Source: Palsa-465 sp963800475 (lineage in GTDB: Bacteria; Actinomycetota; Thermoleophilia; Solirubrobacterales; Solirubrobacteraceae). Taken from it: 64,000 nt of DNA. The stretch's first letter is position 1. Each line of letters begins with the position of its first letter. This document shows, in pieces, positions 22,528-32,028 of the stretch. Under the pieces are notes generated by a model. That model searched no databases. It was not told the DNA's origin and worked only from the letters and a program-made list of their open reading frames with translations. The translations under genes were made by a program, and so were the position numbers. The stretch covers positions 620,001 to 684,000 of the forward strand of contig CAWDAZ010000001.1 in the NCBI GenBank assembly GCA_963800475.1, given 5' to 3'.

Positions 22528-24029
22528 GCGTTCCGCGTCCGGCGCGGGCCTGGATCGCCGCGTGCGCGATCCTGCTCGTCGCGTGCGGCGGTCACGCGAT
22601 CGGCGCATCGGACAGCGCGACGGCGGGCACCGCGGTGATCCCGGCGGGCGACTGGACGACCTTCGATTACAACCCGCAGCGCAGCGGCGTCGGGCCTGCC
22701 GACATCGGGATCTCCGCGCGCAACGCCGGGGGCCTGAGGACCCGCGTCGTGCATATCGACGGGACCGTCGACGCGTCGGCGATCGAGCTTCACGGGGTCC
22801 GTGTGCGCGGCCGTGCGCGGGACGTGACCGTCGTGACTACGACGTACGGCAAGACGATCGCGATCGACCCGGGGAGCGGCCAGCGGCTGTGGGAGTACAC
22901 CCCAGGCTCGTACAGGTCGGTCGCCGGCAGCCCGCAGATCACGAACGCGACTCCGGTGTTCGATCCCGACCGGCGGTACGTGTACGCCGCGGACCCCGCC
23001 GGCCTGATCCACAAGCTCGCGATCGCGACCGGCGCCGAGGTCCGCTCGAGGTATTGGCCGGTGCGGGTCACGCTGCTGCCCTCGCGCGAGAAGCTCGCCT
23101 CGCCGTTGACAGTCGGGGGCGGCATGCTGATCGTCGTCACCGACGGCTACGACGGAGACGCTCCGCCGTATCAGGGGCACGTCGTGTCAATCGCTCGCGC
23201 GAGCGGGCGGATCGCGCACGTCTGGAACTCGCTGTGCTCGAACCGCCGCCACCTGCTGGTGCCGAGCACCTGCCCGGCCAGCGGCTCGGCGATCTGGGGT
23301 AGGAACGCGCCGGTGCTCGAGCCCGGCAGCAACCGGATCCTGTTCGCAACCGGCAACGGCCCGTTCAACGGCAGCACCGACTGGGGCGACAGCGTGCTCG
23401 AGCTGGCCCCGGATGCGAGCCGGCTGCTGCACAACTGGACGCCGCGCAACCAGGCTGACCTCAGCGCGAACGACACCGACCTCGGCAGCACCTCGCCGGC
23501 GCTGCTGCCGCCGGTGCACGGGTATCGCCTCGCGGTCCAGGGCGGTAAGCAGGGGATCCTGTCGCTGCTCGACCTCGACCGGCTGAACGGGACGCGCGGC
23601 GGCGCCGGCCCGCGGACCGGAGGCGAGCTGCAGAACACCAGCGCGCCCGGCGGGGATCAGGTGTTCTCGGCGCCCGCGGTGTGGTCGCACCCCGGCGGGC
23701 CGTTCGTGTTCGTCGCCGACGGGTCGGGCACGGCCGCCTACGCGCTCCGCGGAGGCGGGCGGCCGCGGCTCGTAACCGCATGGCAGAACGGGACCGCCGG
23801 GACGAGCCCGATCGTCGCCGGCGGCTTGCTGTACGTATATGACCAGAACGGCGGCGCGCTGAACGTCTATCAGCCCGCGAGCGGACGGCGGGTCGCCTCG
23901 CTGGGGGCGGATGGCGGCCACTGGAACAGCCCGATCGCTGTTGGCGGCCGGGTGATCCTGCCGGTCGGAAACGCCAACGACCACAGCACGAGCGGCGAGA
24001 TCTTCATCTACCACCTGCCCGGGCGCTAG
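22524..24029 (+). CDS. PQQ-like beta-propeller lipoprotein
   Basis: 501 residues from GTG 22524. A signal with lipobox ILLVACGG, then DWTTFDYNPQRSG near residue 45 and propeller blades with repeated aromatic/Gly patterns (TIAIDPGSGQRLWEYTPG, TNATPVFDPDRRYVYAADPAGLIHKL, GHVVSIARASGRIAHVWNSL, GGLLYVYDQNGGALNVYQPASGR). It has the fold of PQQ dehydrogenases and BamB-like proteins, but I see no dedicated PQQ-binding active site, so a binding or scaffold role is more likely. Longer upstream reading in this frame is a shadow. Coupled to the Ala/Pro-rich protein. Confidence 0.75.
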   Translation: MSVPRPARAWIAACAILLVACGGHAIGASDSATAGTAVIPAGDWTTFDYNPQRSGVGPADIGISARNAGGLRTRVVHIDGTVDASAIELHGVRVRGRARDVTVVTTTYGKTIAIDPGSGQRLWEYTPGSYRSVAGSPQITNATPVFDPDRRYVYAADPAGLIHKLAIATGAEVRSRYWPVRVTLLPSREKLASPLTVGGGMLIVVTDGYDGDAPPYQGHVVSIARASGRIAHVWNSLCSNRRHLLVPSTCPASGSAIWGRNAPVLEPGSNRILFATGNGPFNGSTDWGDSVLELAPDASRLLHNWTPRNQADLSANDTDLGSTSPALLPPVHGYRLAVQGGKQGILSLLDLDRLNGTRGGAGPRTGGELQNTSAPGGDQVFSAPAVWSHPGGPFVFVADGSGTAAYALRGGGRPRLVTAWQNGTAGTSPIVAGGLLYVYDQNGGALNVYQPASGRRVASLGADGGHWNSPIAVGGRVILPVGNANDHSTSGEIFIYHLPGR

Positions 24030-24055
24030 CCGGAGTCGCGCGCGCCTCGGGCCGG

Positions 24056-25672
24056 TCAGTGGCGGTGCAGGACCCTCGCGAGCAGGTTCCGCGTGATCGC
24101 GACCAGCCTCGGGTCCGGCGCGTGCGGCGCGTCCGGTGAGGCATTCGGGACCGGTTCGAGTCCGAGCTCCCAGCCGAGCATCCCGGTGCTGAACACGAGC
24201 GCGCCCGAGCGGGCGGTGTAGAGAGTCGTCTGCCCCTGTAGCTGGCCGAGCCCGGGCGCCGGCTCGCCGCGCTCGGGGGCCATGCAGGCCACGGCCCCTG
24301 AGCCGACCACGGTCGTGCCGCGCGGCGAGGCCGAGGTCCGCATGTCGAGCTCGTATCCGACGATCCCGGGGATCCGGGTGGCGGCGGTGACGCCGGTGTG
24401 CGCGAACAGCCACGTTGGACGCAGCGCCGGTGCGGGTTTCCAGGCGTAGTAGCGGTACACAGGCGGCCCACCGAGCACCAGCCGCGGCGTGATGCAGCCC
24501 AGGTAGGCGCTGCCGGTGAGCGCCGCCCCGCCGTCCGCGAACCGGCCCGTGGGGGTGCGGCGGTCGTTGTCACGGGCCGCGTACTCCTTGTAGGCGACGA
24601 TCGTCTGACCGGGCCTGCCCGCCTGACTGGCGCCGCGGGAGCCGCGCTCGTAGCGGACCTTCCAGGCCATCGTGTCCGAGCTCAGGAACACCAGGCTCGT
24701 GGCGTGGTCGCGGGCGCGCACGAACGCGCTCGCCTGCCGCTGTGACCAGTACTCGGAGTGGCCGAAGTCGATCACGGCTCGGTGGCCTCGCAGCTGGGCG
24801 GGATCCACGTCGACCGACTCGCTGCCCGTGTACGAGACCGGATACCGGTAGCGCTCGAGGAACCACACCAGCGCGACGTCCCGGCTGAAGAACTGGCCGG
24901 CGCCGGTGACGGTCCCGTACGGGCGGTCGTAGGAGACCTCGACGCCCTGGGTGGAATGTGTGATCGCGACGCGGTCGCCGCCCGGGTACAGGCTGTCGCC
25001 GCCCCAGGCGTTGTAAGCCTCGTACGTGGAGGTCGGGAGTTGTGCGAGCAGCGGCTGGGGACGCCTTGACAGGACCACGAAGATCGCGTCGCGGGCCCCC
25101 CGGCGGGTAGCGAGCTTGACGACGTAGACGCCCGTCGGGAGCGCCGAGGGGATCGTGAAGCTGAGCGTGGGATGCCAGTCGCACTGGGTCAGCCCAGTGG
25201 TGAAGCTGTGCGCGCAGGCCGGCTGTCGCACGACCCGGAGCGGCCTCGACGAGAGCACCTCGCGTCCGCCCGCGCCGCCGTACCAGCCGATCCTGAAGAT
25301 CCGGATCGTCACCCACCGCGCGCCCGGCGCGCTCACGTAGATCCGCTGCACGCTGCCAGGGGCGACCGTGGGCGCGGCCACGTAGCCCTCGACCGTGCCC
25401 GACGCGAGCCCGCCGACGTCGGCGGCAGGGCCCGGGAGCCGCCAGTCGCGAGTCCCGCGGGCGCGGTTCTCGGCCGCGATCGAGGGCTGCGGGCCGCCGG
25501 TCCGTACCAGCCACCGATACGACGCCCGGAGGCGAGGCCGGGCGGGGGCGGGGTGCGGCGCGCTCGACGTCGTGGTTGTGACGTGCACGGCCGCCCCGCC
25601 GCCGCACCCGGCGAGGATCGCGGAGCCGATCAGCAGGGCGCCGAGCACCCTCGCTGTCGCTCGCGCCCTCAC
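24056..25672 (-). CDS. lipoprotein related to the N,N-dimethylformamidase large subunit C-terminal domain
   Basis: 538 residues with a lipoprotein signal (LLIGSAILAGCGGG). A beta-sandwich with GWYGGAGGREVLSSRPL and CDWHPTLSFTIPSALPTGVYVVKL is followed by LPTSTYEAYNAWGGDSLYPGG, AVIDFGHSEYWSQRQASAFVRAR and VFLSSDTMAWKVRYE. This matches the large-subunit C-terminal domain found in N,N-dimethylformamidases and many secreted actinobacterial proteins of unknown activity. Real amidase function is doubtful, since the N-terminal lectin-like part and the small subunit are missing. It is convergent with the propeller gene. Confidence 0.7.
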   Translation of the reverse strand: MRARATARVLGALLIGSAILAGCGGGAAVHVTTTTSSAPHPAPARPRLRASYRWLVRTGGPQPSIAAENRARGTRDWRLPGPAADVGGLASGTVEGYVAAPTVAPGSVQRIYVSAPGARWVTIRIFRIGWYGGAGGREVLSSRPLRVVRQPACAHSFTTGLTQCDWHPTLSFTIPSALPTGVYVVKLATRRGARDAIFVVLSRRPQPLLAQLPTSTYEAYNAWGGDSLYPGGDRVAITHSTQGVEVSYDRPYGTVTGAGQFFSRDVALVWFLERYRYPVSYTGSESVDVDPAQLRGHRAVIDFGHSEYWSQRQASAFVRARDHATSLVFLSSDTMAWKVRYERGSRGASQAGRPGQTIVAYKEYAARDNDRRTPTGRFADGGAALTGSAYLGCITPRLVLGGPPVYRYYAWKPAPALRPTWLFAHTGVTAATRIPGIVGYELDMRTSASPRGTTVVGSGAVACMAPERGEPAPGLGQLQGQTTLYTARSGALVFSTGMLGWELGLEPVPNASPDAPHAPDPRLVAITRNLLARVLHRH

Positions 25673-25746
25673 CGCTTGGAGGCTAGCTGGCGCTTGATAG
25701 GCTCGCCTGGTTCCGGCCGGGGCAAGCCGAAGAGAGGGGAATCAGG

Positions 25747-27204
25747 ATGGGATACACGTCGAATCCGCGCGACGGCGTCACGCGCCGCCAGGCGCTTCGC
25801 GATCTCGGAGGCGCCGGGCTGGGGCTGACGGCCGCTGGGGCCGGGATCGAGGCACTGCTCGCGCAGGCGGCTGCCGCCGCGCCGCGGCCGGGAGCCACGC
25901 TCAAGGACGTCGAGCACGTCGTGATCCTGATCCAGGAGAACCGCTCCTTCGACCACTACTTCGGGACGCTGTCCGGGGTGCGCGGGTTCAGCGACCCGGT
26001 CGGCCGCGCGGCGTTCTTCCAGAAGGCGGGCGGCACGACGGTGCACCCATTCCACCTCGACGGCAAGTGCCTGCCCGACCTGACGCACGACTGGGCCCCT
26101 CAGCACCGCTCGTGGAACAACGGGAAGATGAACCAGTTCCTCGCGCAGCACCTGCAAGTGGACGGGTCCGCGATCGGTCCCGAGACGATGGGCTACTACA
26201 ACCGCTCGGACATCCCGTTCTACCACGCGCTCGCGGACGCGTTCACGGTCTGCGACATGTACTTCTGCTCGGTGATCGGCCCGACCGATCCGAACCGGTT
26301 GATGTCGATGTCGGCGACGATCGACCCCGACGGGAAGGCCGGGGGACCGCTGGTCCAGACGAACACGCTTCCGTCGGAGCGCACCGGCCTGTTCAGCTGG
26401 ACGACGATGCCGGAGGCGCTGTCCCGGCGCGGGATCAGCTGGAAGGTCTACACGGGAACGCCGATCGGCTTCTTCGACAACGTGCTGACGTACTTCAAGC
26501 AGTACGCAAAGGGCACGCAGCTCTACGACCAAGGCGTCGCTCCGACATACCAGACTGACTTCCTGGCCGACCTGAGCGCCGGCAAGCTGCCGCAGGTCTC
26601 GTGGGTGATCCTGAGCGTCGAGGAGAGCGAGCATCCGGGGATCTCGAACCCGAACGTGGGCGAGCTCGGGACCCGCGAAGTCGTCGAGGCGATCGTGTCC
26701 TCCAAGCAGTGGAGCAAGACCGCGCTGTTCATCACGTACGACGAGAACGGGGGATTCTTCGACCACGTGCCGCCGCCGACCCCGCCGCGGGGCACCAAGG
26801 GCGAGTTCCTGACAGTCCCGACCCTCCCCGCCGAGGCGGAAGGCATCCGCGGGCCGATCGGGCTCGGCTTCCGCGTCCCGATGATCGTCGTCTCACCGTT
26901 CACACGCGGCGGGCTGGTGTGCTCGGACGTGTTCGACCACACCTCGACGCTGCGCTTCATCGAGACGCGGTTCGGGGCGAAGGTTCCCAACCTGAGCAAG
27001 TGGCGCCGCCGGGTCACCGGCGACCTGACGAGCGCATTCAACTTCGCGGCTCGGCCGAACAACTCGCGGCCGCGGCTGCCGAATGTGATTGCGGCCGCGT
27101 GCAAGACGAATACCCCGCCGACGGTCCCCTCGCAGCCGATGCCCAAGCAGGAGCCCGGCAAGCGCAGGCGACCGAGCGGGATCGTCCGTCCCCGTCGCCG
27201 CTGA
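25747..27204 (+). CDS. Tat-exported phospholipase C / acid phosphatase-family phosphoesterase
   Basis: 485 residues. Twin-arginine signal TRRQALRDLGGAGLGL. Phosphoesterase family signatures: VILIQENRSFDHYFGTLSG near residue 60 (metal ligand and catalytic region), CDMYFCSVIGPTDPNR near 175, ITYDENGGFFDHVPPPTPP near 330 and RVPMIVVSPFTRGG near 375. The family includes bacterial phosphatidylcholine-hydrolysing phospholipases C and AcpA-type phosphatases, acting outside the cell on phospholipids. The C-terminal 40 residues are basic and proline-rich. Probably monocistronic. Confidence 0.88.
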   Translation: MGYTSNPRDGVTRRQALRDLGGAGLGLTAAGAGIEALLAQAAAAAPRPGATLKDVEHVVILIQENRSFDHYFGTLSGVRGFSDPVGRAAFFQKAGGTTVHPFHLDGKCLPDLTHDWAPQHRSWNNGKMNQFLAQHLQVDGSAIGPETMGYYNRSDIPFYHALADAFTVCDMYFCSVIGPTDPNRLMSMSATIDPDGKAGGPLVQTNTLPSERTGLFSWTTMPEALSRRGISWKVYTGTPIGFFDNVLTYFKQYAKGTQLYDQGVAPTYQTDFLADLSAGKLPQVSWVILSVEESEHPGISNPNVGELGTREVVEAIVSSKQWSKTALFITYDENGGFFDHVPPPTPPRGTKGEFLTVPTLPAEAEGIRGPIGLGFRVPMIVVSPFTRGGLVCSDVFDHTSTLRFIETRFGAKVPNLSKWRRRVTGDLTSAFNFAARPNNSRPRLPNVIAAACKTNTPPTVPSQPMPKQEPGKRRRPSGIVRPRRR

Positions 27205-27214
27205 CCGGGACCGG

Positions 27215-27364
27215 TGGCCTGGCGAGCGGCTGCGCTCGCTTGCGAGGCTGGAGCTGCGGGTACTGTTTGAGGAGGTGTTAGGGCGTCTCCCGGAAATCGA
27301 GCCCGACGGTTTCCCCGTTCGGCTTCGTTCGAACCGGGTGAATGGGCTCACGTCGCCACACGTC
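27215..27364 (+). pseudogene. C-terminal remnant of a cytochrome P450
   Basis: In one frame the spacer reads WPGERLRSLARLELRVLFEE, then VLGRLPEIEPDGFPVRLRSNRVNGL. The consensus end of bacterial P450s after the heme-Cys loop is LGAxLARLELRxLFExLLRRLPDIExxGxxxRLRSNFVNGIKxLP. The match runs for about 45 residues. The heme Cys loop and the other 350 residues are missing and there is no start, so only the tail of a lost gene survives between the phospholipase and TetR genes. Confidence 0.65.
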
Positions 27365-28064
27365 TCGTCCAGGCCGACCGCTGGCGAGGCAGGAGATCCG
27401 TGACACGGGCGCCGGGGGGGCGACCGGCGAGCCGCGCAGCCGAGACCGGCCCAGGGAGCAGGGCGGGGAGGGCTCGGCTGAGCTCGCGATCTTCGCGGCG
27501 ACCGAGAAGCTGCTCGCGCAGCACTCGCTCCAGGATCTGAGCGTCGCGCAGATCCTCGCCGAGGCGGGCCTGTCGCGCGCGACGTTCTACTTCTACTTCG
27601 GCTCGAAGTTCTCGGTCGTGGCGAGCCTGCTCGTACGGATCACCGACGAGATCTTCGAGTTCGTGCAGCCGTTCGTCAGCCGCGACCCCGCCGAGCAGCC
27701 GCAGGAGGCGCTCGACCGAAGCCTGCGCGCTGCGATCGAGGTCTGGGAGCGCCACCGCCCGACGCTGCGAGCGACGATGCAGCACTGGGCGACCAACGAG
27801 GAGATCGGCCGCCAGTGGATCGCCAGCATCGAGCTGTTCACCGACGCGGTCGCGGGGACGATCGAGCGTGACCGCGAAGCCGGCCTTGCGCCGGACGGGC
27901 CCGCTCCACGCAGCCTCGCGGCGGCGCTGCTGTGGGGGACCCAGCAGTGCCTGTACGCCGCCGGCCTCGGGACCGACGACGACCTGGGGGACGAGCGCGG
28001 CGTGTTCGAGCCGCTGCTCGCGATCTGGACGCGGTCGATCTACGGCGATCCAGCGGGCGGATAA
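27342..28064 (+). CDS. TetR-family transcriptional regulator
   Basis: 240 residues from ATG 27342; the first 45 residues are a basic, disordered stretch. The helix-turn-helix is LSVAQILAEAGLSRATFYFYFGSKFSVVASLL. The ligand domain is all-helical, with RPTLRATMQHWATNEEIGRQWI. A later start is possible. Located 54 bases before the acyl-CoA ligase and WS/DGAT genes in the same direction, so it probably regulates this lipid operon in response to an acyl ligand (inference). Confidence 0.85.
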   Translation: MGSRRHTSRPGRPLARQEIRDTGAGGATGEPRSRDRPREQGGEGSAELAIFAATEKLLAQHSLQDLSVAQILAEAGLSRATFYFYFGSKFSVVASLLVRITDEIFEFVQPFVSRDPAEQPQEALDRSLRAAIEVWERHRPTLRATMQHWATNEEIGRQWIASIELFTDAVAGTIERDREAGLAPDGPAPRSLAAALLWGTQQCLYAAGLGTDDDLGDERGVFEPLLAIWTRSIYGDPAGG

Positions 28065-28117
28065 GCTCCCAGTCACAGCGCCCGGACGCGGAGTCCGCGG
28101 TACAGATCGGGGAACGG

Positions 28118-29662
28118 ATGGGGAAGGTTTCGAGCGGCGACCGGACGATCGGCCTGGAGGAGCTGGGGCTTCGCGCCGCGCGCGTCGCCGCGGGGCTCGC
28201 CGGCCTCGGGCTCGGCGACGGGGACGGCGTCGCGATCTACCTGCGCAACGACCTGGCGTTCTTCGAGGCGGCGCTCGGCGCGAGCCTCGCCGGCGCCTAC
28301 CCGATCGCGATCAACTGGCACTACACCGCGGACGAGGCCCGGTACGTGCTCGAGGACTCCGAGGCGAAGGTGCTCGTGATCCATGCGGACCTGCTGCCGA
28401 GGGTGCGCGGCGCGGTCCCCGATGACGTGTGGGTGCTGGTGGTCAGGACCCCTCCCGAGGTGCTCGCCGCGTACGGGGTCCAGGCTGAGAGCGGCGAGGT
28501 TCCCGACGGGGCGATCGACTGGGAGCGATGGCGTGACGGGTTCGAGCCGGCGATGCCGGAGGCGGACGGGACGACGCTGTCGATCATCTACACATCCGGC
28601 ACGACCGGCCATCCGAAGGGCGTCAAGCGCCCGCCGTACTCCGACTCCGAGCTCGACCGGATCTCGGCGGCGCTGGCGGTGATCTTCGGCTTCGGCTACT
28701 TCGCCGATCCGAGCGAGATGGTGACCGCGGTCGTCGGCCCGATCTACCACTCGGCGCCCAACACGCACGCGATCTTCAGCCTCCGGGCGGGTGCGAGCAT
28801 CCACCTGATGCCGCGGTTCGACCCCGAGGCGCTGCTCGAGCTGATCGAGCGCGAGCGTGTCACGCACCTGCATCTGGTGCCGATCATGTTCGAGCGGCTG
28901 CTGAAGCTGCCTGAGCGCACGAGGAGCCGCCACGACCTCTCGTCGCTGCGGTTCGTGGTGCACGCGGCGGCCCCGTGTGCTCCGCAGACCAAGCGCGCGA
29001 TGATCGATTGGTGGGGGCCTGTGATCCACGAGTACTATGGCTCGACGGAGGTCGGGCCGGTCACGTTTCTCACTGCCGAGGAGTGGCTCGAGCACCCGGG
29101 CTCGGTGGGCAAGGTGATGGAGGGCGCAGAGGTGAGGGTGATCGACGAGCAGGGGCAGATCCTGGGCGTGGGGGAGACCGGCGAGATCGCCGCCGGCAGC
29201 ACCACCGGCAGCGCCGACTTCACCTACCACCGCGACGAGGCCAAGCGCCGCGCCGCTGACCGGGACGGGCTGTTCGCCCCCGGCGACGTCGGCTACTTCG
29301 ACGAGCACGGCTACCTGTATCTGTGCGATCGGAAGATCGACATGATCATCTCGGGCGGCGTCAACATCTACCCGGCGCAGATCGAGGCCGAGCTGCACAA
29401 GCTGCCCGCGGTCGCCGACTGCGCCGTGTTCGGGATCCCCGATGAGGAGTTCGGCGAGGCGGTCCACGCCGTTATCCAGACGCGCCCTGGGCAGGCGGCC
29501 ACCGAGGAGCAGGTGAAGGCGTTCCTGCGCAAGCGAGTCGCCGGGTTCAGCATCCCGAAGCGGGTCGAGTTCCGCGACGAGCTGCCGCGCGAGGACTCGG
29601 GCAAGATCTTCAAGCGCAAGCTGCGCGACCCGTTCTGGGCCGAGGCGGGACGGTCGATCTGA
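28118..29662 (+). CDS. acyl-CoA synthetase (AMP-binding, fatty acid-CoA ligase type)
   Basis: 514 residues. The AMP-binding P-loop IIYTSGTTGHPKGVKRP near residue 160, the A5 motif YYGSTEVGPVTF near 305, A7 YLYLCDRKIDMIISGGVNIYPAQIE near 405 and A10 PREDSGKIFKRKLRD near the C-terminus with the catalytic Lys. It activates a carboxylic acid to its acyl-CoA through an acyl-adenylate. The ATG at 28118 lies behind GATCGGGGAACGG. It overlaps the next gene by one base (TGATG), so acyl-CoA may feed the WS/DGAT encoded there. Confidence 0.9.
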   Translation: MGKVSSGDRTIGLEELGLRAARVAAGLAGLGLGDGDGVAIYLRNDLAFFEAALGASLAGAYPIAINWHYTADEARYVLEDSEAKVLVIHADLLPRVRGAVPDDVWVLVVRTPPEVLAAYGVQAESGEVPDGAIDWERWRDGFEPAMPEADGTTLSIIYTSGTTGHPKGVKRPPYSDSELDRISAALAVIFGFGYFADPSEMVTAVVGPIYHSAPNTHAIFSLRAGASIHLMPRFDPEALLELIERERVTHLHLVPIMFERLLKLPERTRSRHDLSSLRFVVHAAAPCAPQTKRAMIDWWGPVIHEYYGSTEVGPVTFLTAEEWLEHPGSVGKVMEGAEVRVIDEQGQILGVGETGEIAAGSTTGSADFTYHRDEAKRRAADRDGLFAPGDVGYFDEHGYLYLCDRKIDMIISGGVNIYPAQIEAELHKLPAVADCAVFGIPDEEFGEAVHAVIQTRPGQAATEEQVKAFLRKRVAGFSIPKRVEFRDELPREDSGKIFKRKLRDPFWAEAGRSI

Positions 29663-30936
29663 TGGAGCTCGTCCGGCGCCTGTCAGACGAGGACCTCGCG
29701 ATCCTCACGCTCGAGCGCGGGCCGGTCGTCGGCCACACCTGCAAGGTGCTGATCCTCGAGCGCCCGGTGGGAGCGCAGCAGCTGCGCGACGCGATCGCCG
29801 CGCGGCTCGACCACGCGCCGGAGCTGTCGCTGCGCCTCCACGAGCACGACAGCGAGATGTGGTGGGCGACCGACGAGCGACTCGACCTGCGCCGGCACGT
29901 CGTCGAGCACGACGGTCCGCCGCTCGAGCGCGACGGGCTGAGGGACGCGATTGCGGGCCTGTTCGAGCGCCGGCTCGAGCGAGACCGGCCGTTGTGGCAG
30001 ATCGACGTGCTGCCACCGATCGCCGGGGGCGGCTGCGCGCTGGTGTGGAGGATCCACCACGCCCTGGCGGACGGCACGACCGTGATGCGGATCGGGCGCA
30101 GCGCGATCTGGACCGAGCCCGAGGCCGGCGTCAAGCCGAAGCCGGCGGGCGGCAGACGCGCGCCGGCCGAGCCGGCGTATGAGGACGTTCAGGGCCTGCA
30201 CATGCTGATGCGCGAGACCCCGCACCCGTGGCTTCGGTCGCCGTTCGACGGCCAGATCGACTCGAAGCGAGCGGTCGCGTTCGCGACCGGCGATCTGGAG
30301 ACCTTTCACCGAGTGGCGTCGTCGGTCTGCGGGGCGACCGTCAACGACGCCGTGCTGACGGTCGTATCGGGCGGCCTGCGCCGGTGGCTCGAGGCCGCGC
30401 ACTGCCCGGTCGGCCCGGTCCGCGTCAAGGTGCCGGTCAGCCTGCACGGAGCGCAGCACGGGGGGGCGGTACCGGAGCTCGGCAACCGCGATTCATACTT
30501 CTGTCTCGACCTGCCGCTGGGGCCCGAGGATCCGGCCACGAGGCTCGAGACGATTCACCACGCGACGAAGGCTCGCAAGCAGGACCACGACGCCGAGTGG
30601 CTCGACGCGCTGATGCACGAGCTCGGCAACACGTCTCCGAGGCTGCGGCGGTTCGCCGACCAGATCCTCGCGAGCCCACGGTCGTTCGCGCTCAACGTCT
30701 CGAACGTCCCGGGTCCCCGCCGCCCGATCGAGGTGCTCGGCGTGCCCGTCGACGCGCTGTACGCGATCGCCGAGATCGGCGAGCGGCACGCGCTGCGGAT
30801 CGCCGTCCTGTCGCTGGTCGACACGCTCAGCTTTGGGCTGTGCGCCGACCCGACGCTGCTCCCCGACGTCGAGCAGCTCGCGGTCGCGATCGAGGCGGAG
30901 GCCGCGGCGCTGTGCGCTATCTCCGCGACGACGTAA
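29662..30936 (+). CDS. wax ester synthase / diacylglycerol acyltransferase (WS/DGAT)
   Basis: 424 residues. The catalytic HHxxxDG motif is RIHHALADGTTVMRIG near residue 130. The C-terminal part carries FALNVSNVPGPRRPIEVLGVPVD, the conserved N-V-P-G-P motif of actinobacterial WS/DGATs. These enzymes use acyl-CoA to make triacylglycerol or wax esters for storage. The upstream acyl-CoA ligase is translationally coupled (TGATG). The gene ends 20 bases inside the convergent SDR gene. Confidence 0.88.
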   Translation: MELVRRLSDEDLAILTLERGPVVGHTCKVLILERPVGAQQLRDAIAARLDHAPELSLRLHEHDSEMWWATDERLDLRRHVVEHDGPPLERDGLRDAIAGLFERRLERDRPLWQIDVLPPIAGGGCALVWRIHHALADGTTVMRIGRSAIWTEPEAGVKPKPAGGRRAPAEPAYEDVQGLHMLMRETPHPWLRSPFDGQIDSKRAVAFATGDLETFHRVASSVCGATVNDAVLTVVSGGLRRWLEAAHCPVGPVRVKVPVSLHGAQHGGAVPELGNRDSYFCLDLPLGPEDPATRLETIHHATKARKQDHDAEWLDALMHELGNTSPRLRRFADQILASPRSFALNVSNVPGPRRPIEVLGVPVDALYAIAEIGERHALRIAVLSLVDTLSFGLCADPTLLPDVEQLAVAIEAEAAALCAISATT

Positions 30937-31675
30937 GCCCGCCGTCGACGGTGATCGCCGACCCGGTCACGTAGGCGGACGCGTCCGAGGCGAGATACAC
31001 CGCCGCGCCGACGATCTCGTCGGGCCGGCCGCCGCGCCGCAGCGGGATCGTCCGCTCCGCCAGCTGCTCGAACGCCTGCATGTCCCAGGCCTTCGAGATG
31101 TCGGTCAGGAACGGGCCGGGCACGATCGTGTTGACCCGCACCGCCGGCGCGAACGCGTGCGCGAACCCGATCGTCAGCGCGGACAGCCCGGCCTTCGCCG
31201 CTCCGTATGGAAGCTCGGCGGGGGACGGGGACACCGACGCTGTGCTCGACACGTTGATGATCGCGCCGCCGGCGGCCGCCGCCATCCGTGTGCCGACCAG
31301 CGCGCAGAGCCGGAAGTGGCCCTTCAGGTTGACGGCGATCACCTTGTCGAACAGCTCCTCCGTGACGGCATCGAGGCTCGGGTACGGCGGGGAGGAGCCG
31401 GCGTTGTTGACGAGCACGTCGACGCGGCCGAACCGATCGTAGACGCCTTCGACGAGCCGATCGCACTGCTCCCAGTGCCCGACGTGGCAGGCGATCCCGA
31501 CCGCGGTCGCGCCGGTCTGCGACGCGATCTGCTCGGCCGCGGCGTCGCACGCGTCCTGCTTGCGGCTCGAGATCACGACCGTCGCGCCGCGCCGCGCGAA
31601 CGCGGTCGCGATCTGCAGCCCCAGGCCGCGGCTGCCGCCGGTGATCAGCGCGACCTTGTCGTCGAGCTCGAACAT
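30917..31675 (-). CDS. short-chain dehydrogenase/reductase (FabG-like)
   Basis: 252 residues from ATG 31675, chosen over GTG 31681 because GGAGG sits 6 bases before it. TGGSRGLG nucleotide loop, LVNNAGSS, catalytic Ser in INVSSTASVS, YGAAK Tyr/Lys pair, and the C-terminal LASDASAYVTGSAITVDGG typical of 3-oxoacyl reductase-like SDRs. It is the last gene of a four-gene minus-strand operon with acyl-CoA dehydrogenase, phosphotransferase and DUF6285 proteins, so it probably oxidises a hydroxyacyl intermediate. Confidence 0.87.
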   Translation of the reverse strand: MFELDDKVALITGGSRGLGLQIATAFARRGATVVISSRKQDACDAAAEQIASQTGATAVGIACHVGHWEQCDRLVEGVYDRFGRVDVLVNNAGSSPPYPSLDAVTEELFDKVIAVNLKGHFRLCALVGTRMAAAAGGAIINVSSTASVSPSPAELPYGAAKAGLSALTIGFAHAFAPAVRVNTIVPGPFLTDISKAWDMQAFEQLAERTIPLRRGGRPDEIVGAAVYLASDASAYVTGSAITVDGGLTSSRR

Positions 31676-31677
31676 GC

Positions 31678-32028
31678 TCACCTCCGCTTGTCGATGTGGT
31701 CGGGGCGGGCGACCGCCAGCTTGTCGGCGATCATCCCGCGCAGCTCGGCCGCCACCTCGTCGAGCCGGTCGTCGAGCGCGCCCGAGCGGATCGCGTCGGC
31801 GAGCGCGGCGTCGCTGTCGAAGCCGAGTCGGCCGAGCCGCTCGCGGTGGCCGGCGGCGTGCGCGTCGCCGAGCCGCAGCTCGCGCTCGACGATCGCGAGC
31901 ACGTTGGTCGCGACCTTGAGGTGGTAGCGGAGCCGGTCGTCGAGCTGCGGCTCGATGTCATCGACGAGAAACTCCCGGACCGCCTCGAGCAGCGCCGCCG
32001 GGTCGGGTAGGTCGTGGGGATCGCTCAC
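31678..32028 (-). CDS. DUF6285-like small protein
   Basis: 116 residues from a GTG overlapping the phosphotransferase stop (GTGA). All-helical: DPAALLEAVREFLVDDIEPQLDDRLRYHLKVATNVLAIVERELRLG, then a hydrophilic helix pair. The length and the position directly after an aminoglycoside-phosphotransferase-like gene match the conserved small protein family usually found beside ACAD10-like phosphotransferases. It likely binds that kinase; no catalytic motif is visible. Confidence 0.7.
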   Translation of the reverse strand: MSDPHDLPDPAALLEAVREFLVDDIEPQLDDRLRYHLKVATNVLAIVERELRLGDAHAAGHRERLGRLGFDSDAALADAIRSGALDDRLDEVAAELRGMIADKLAVARPDHIDKRR

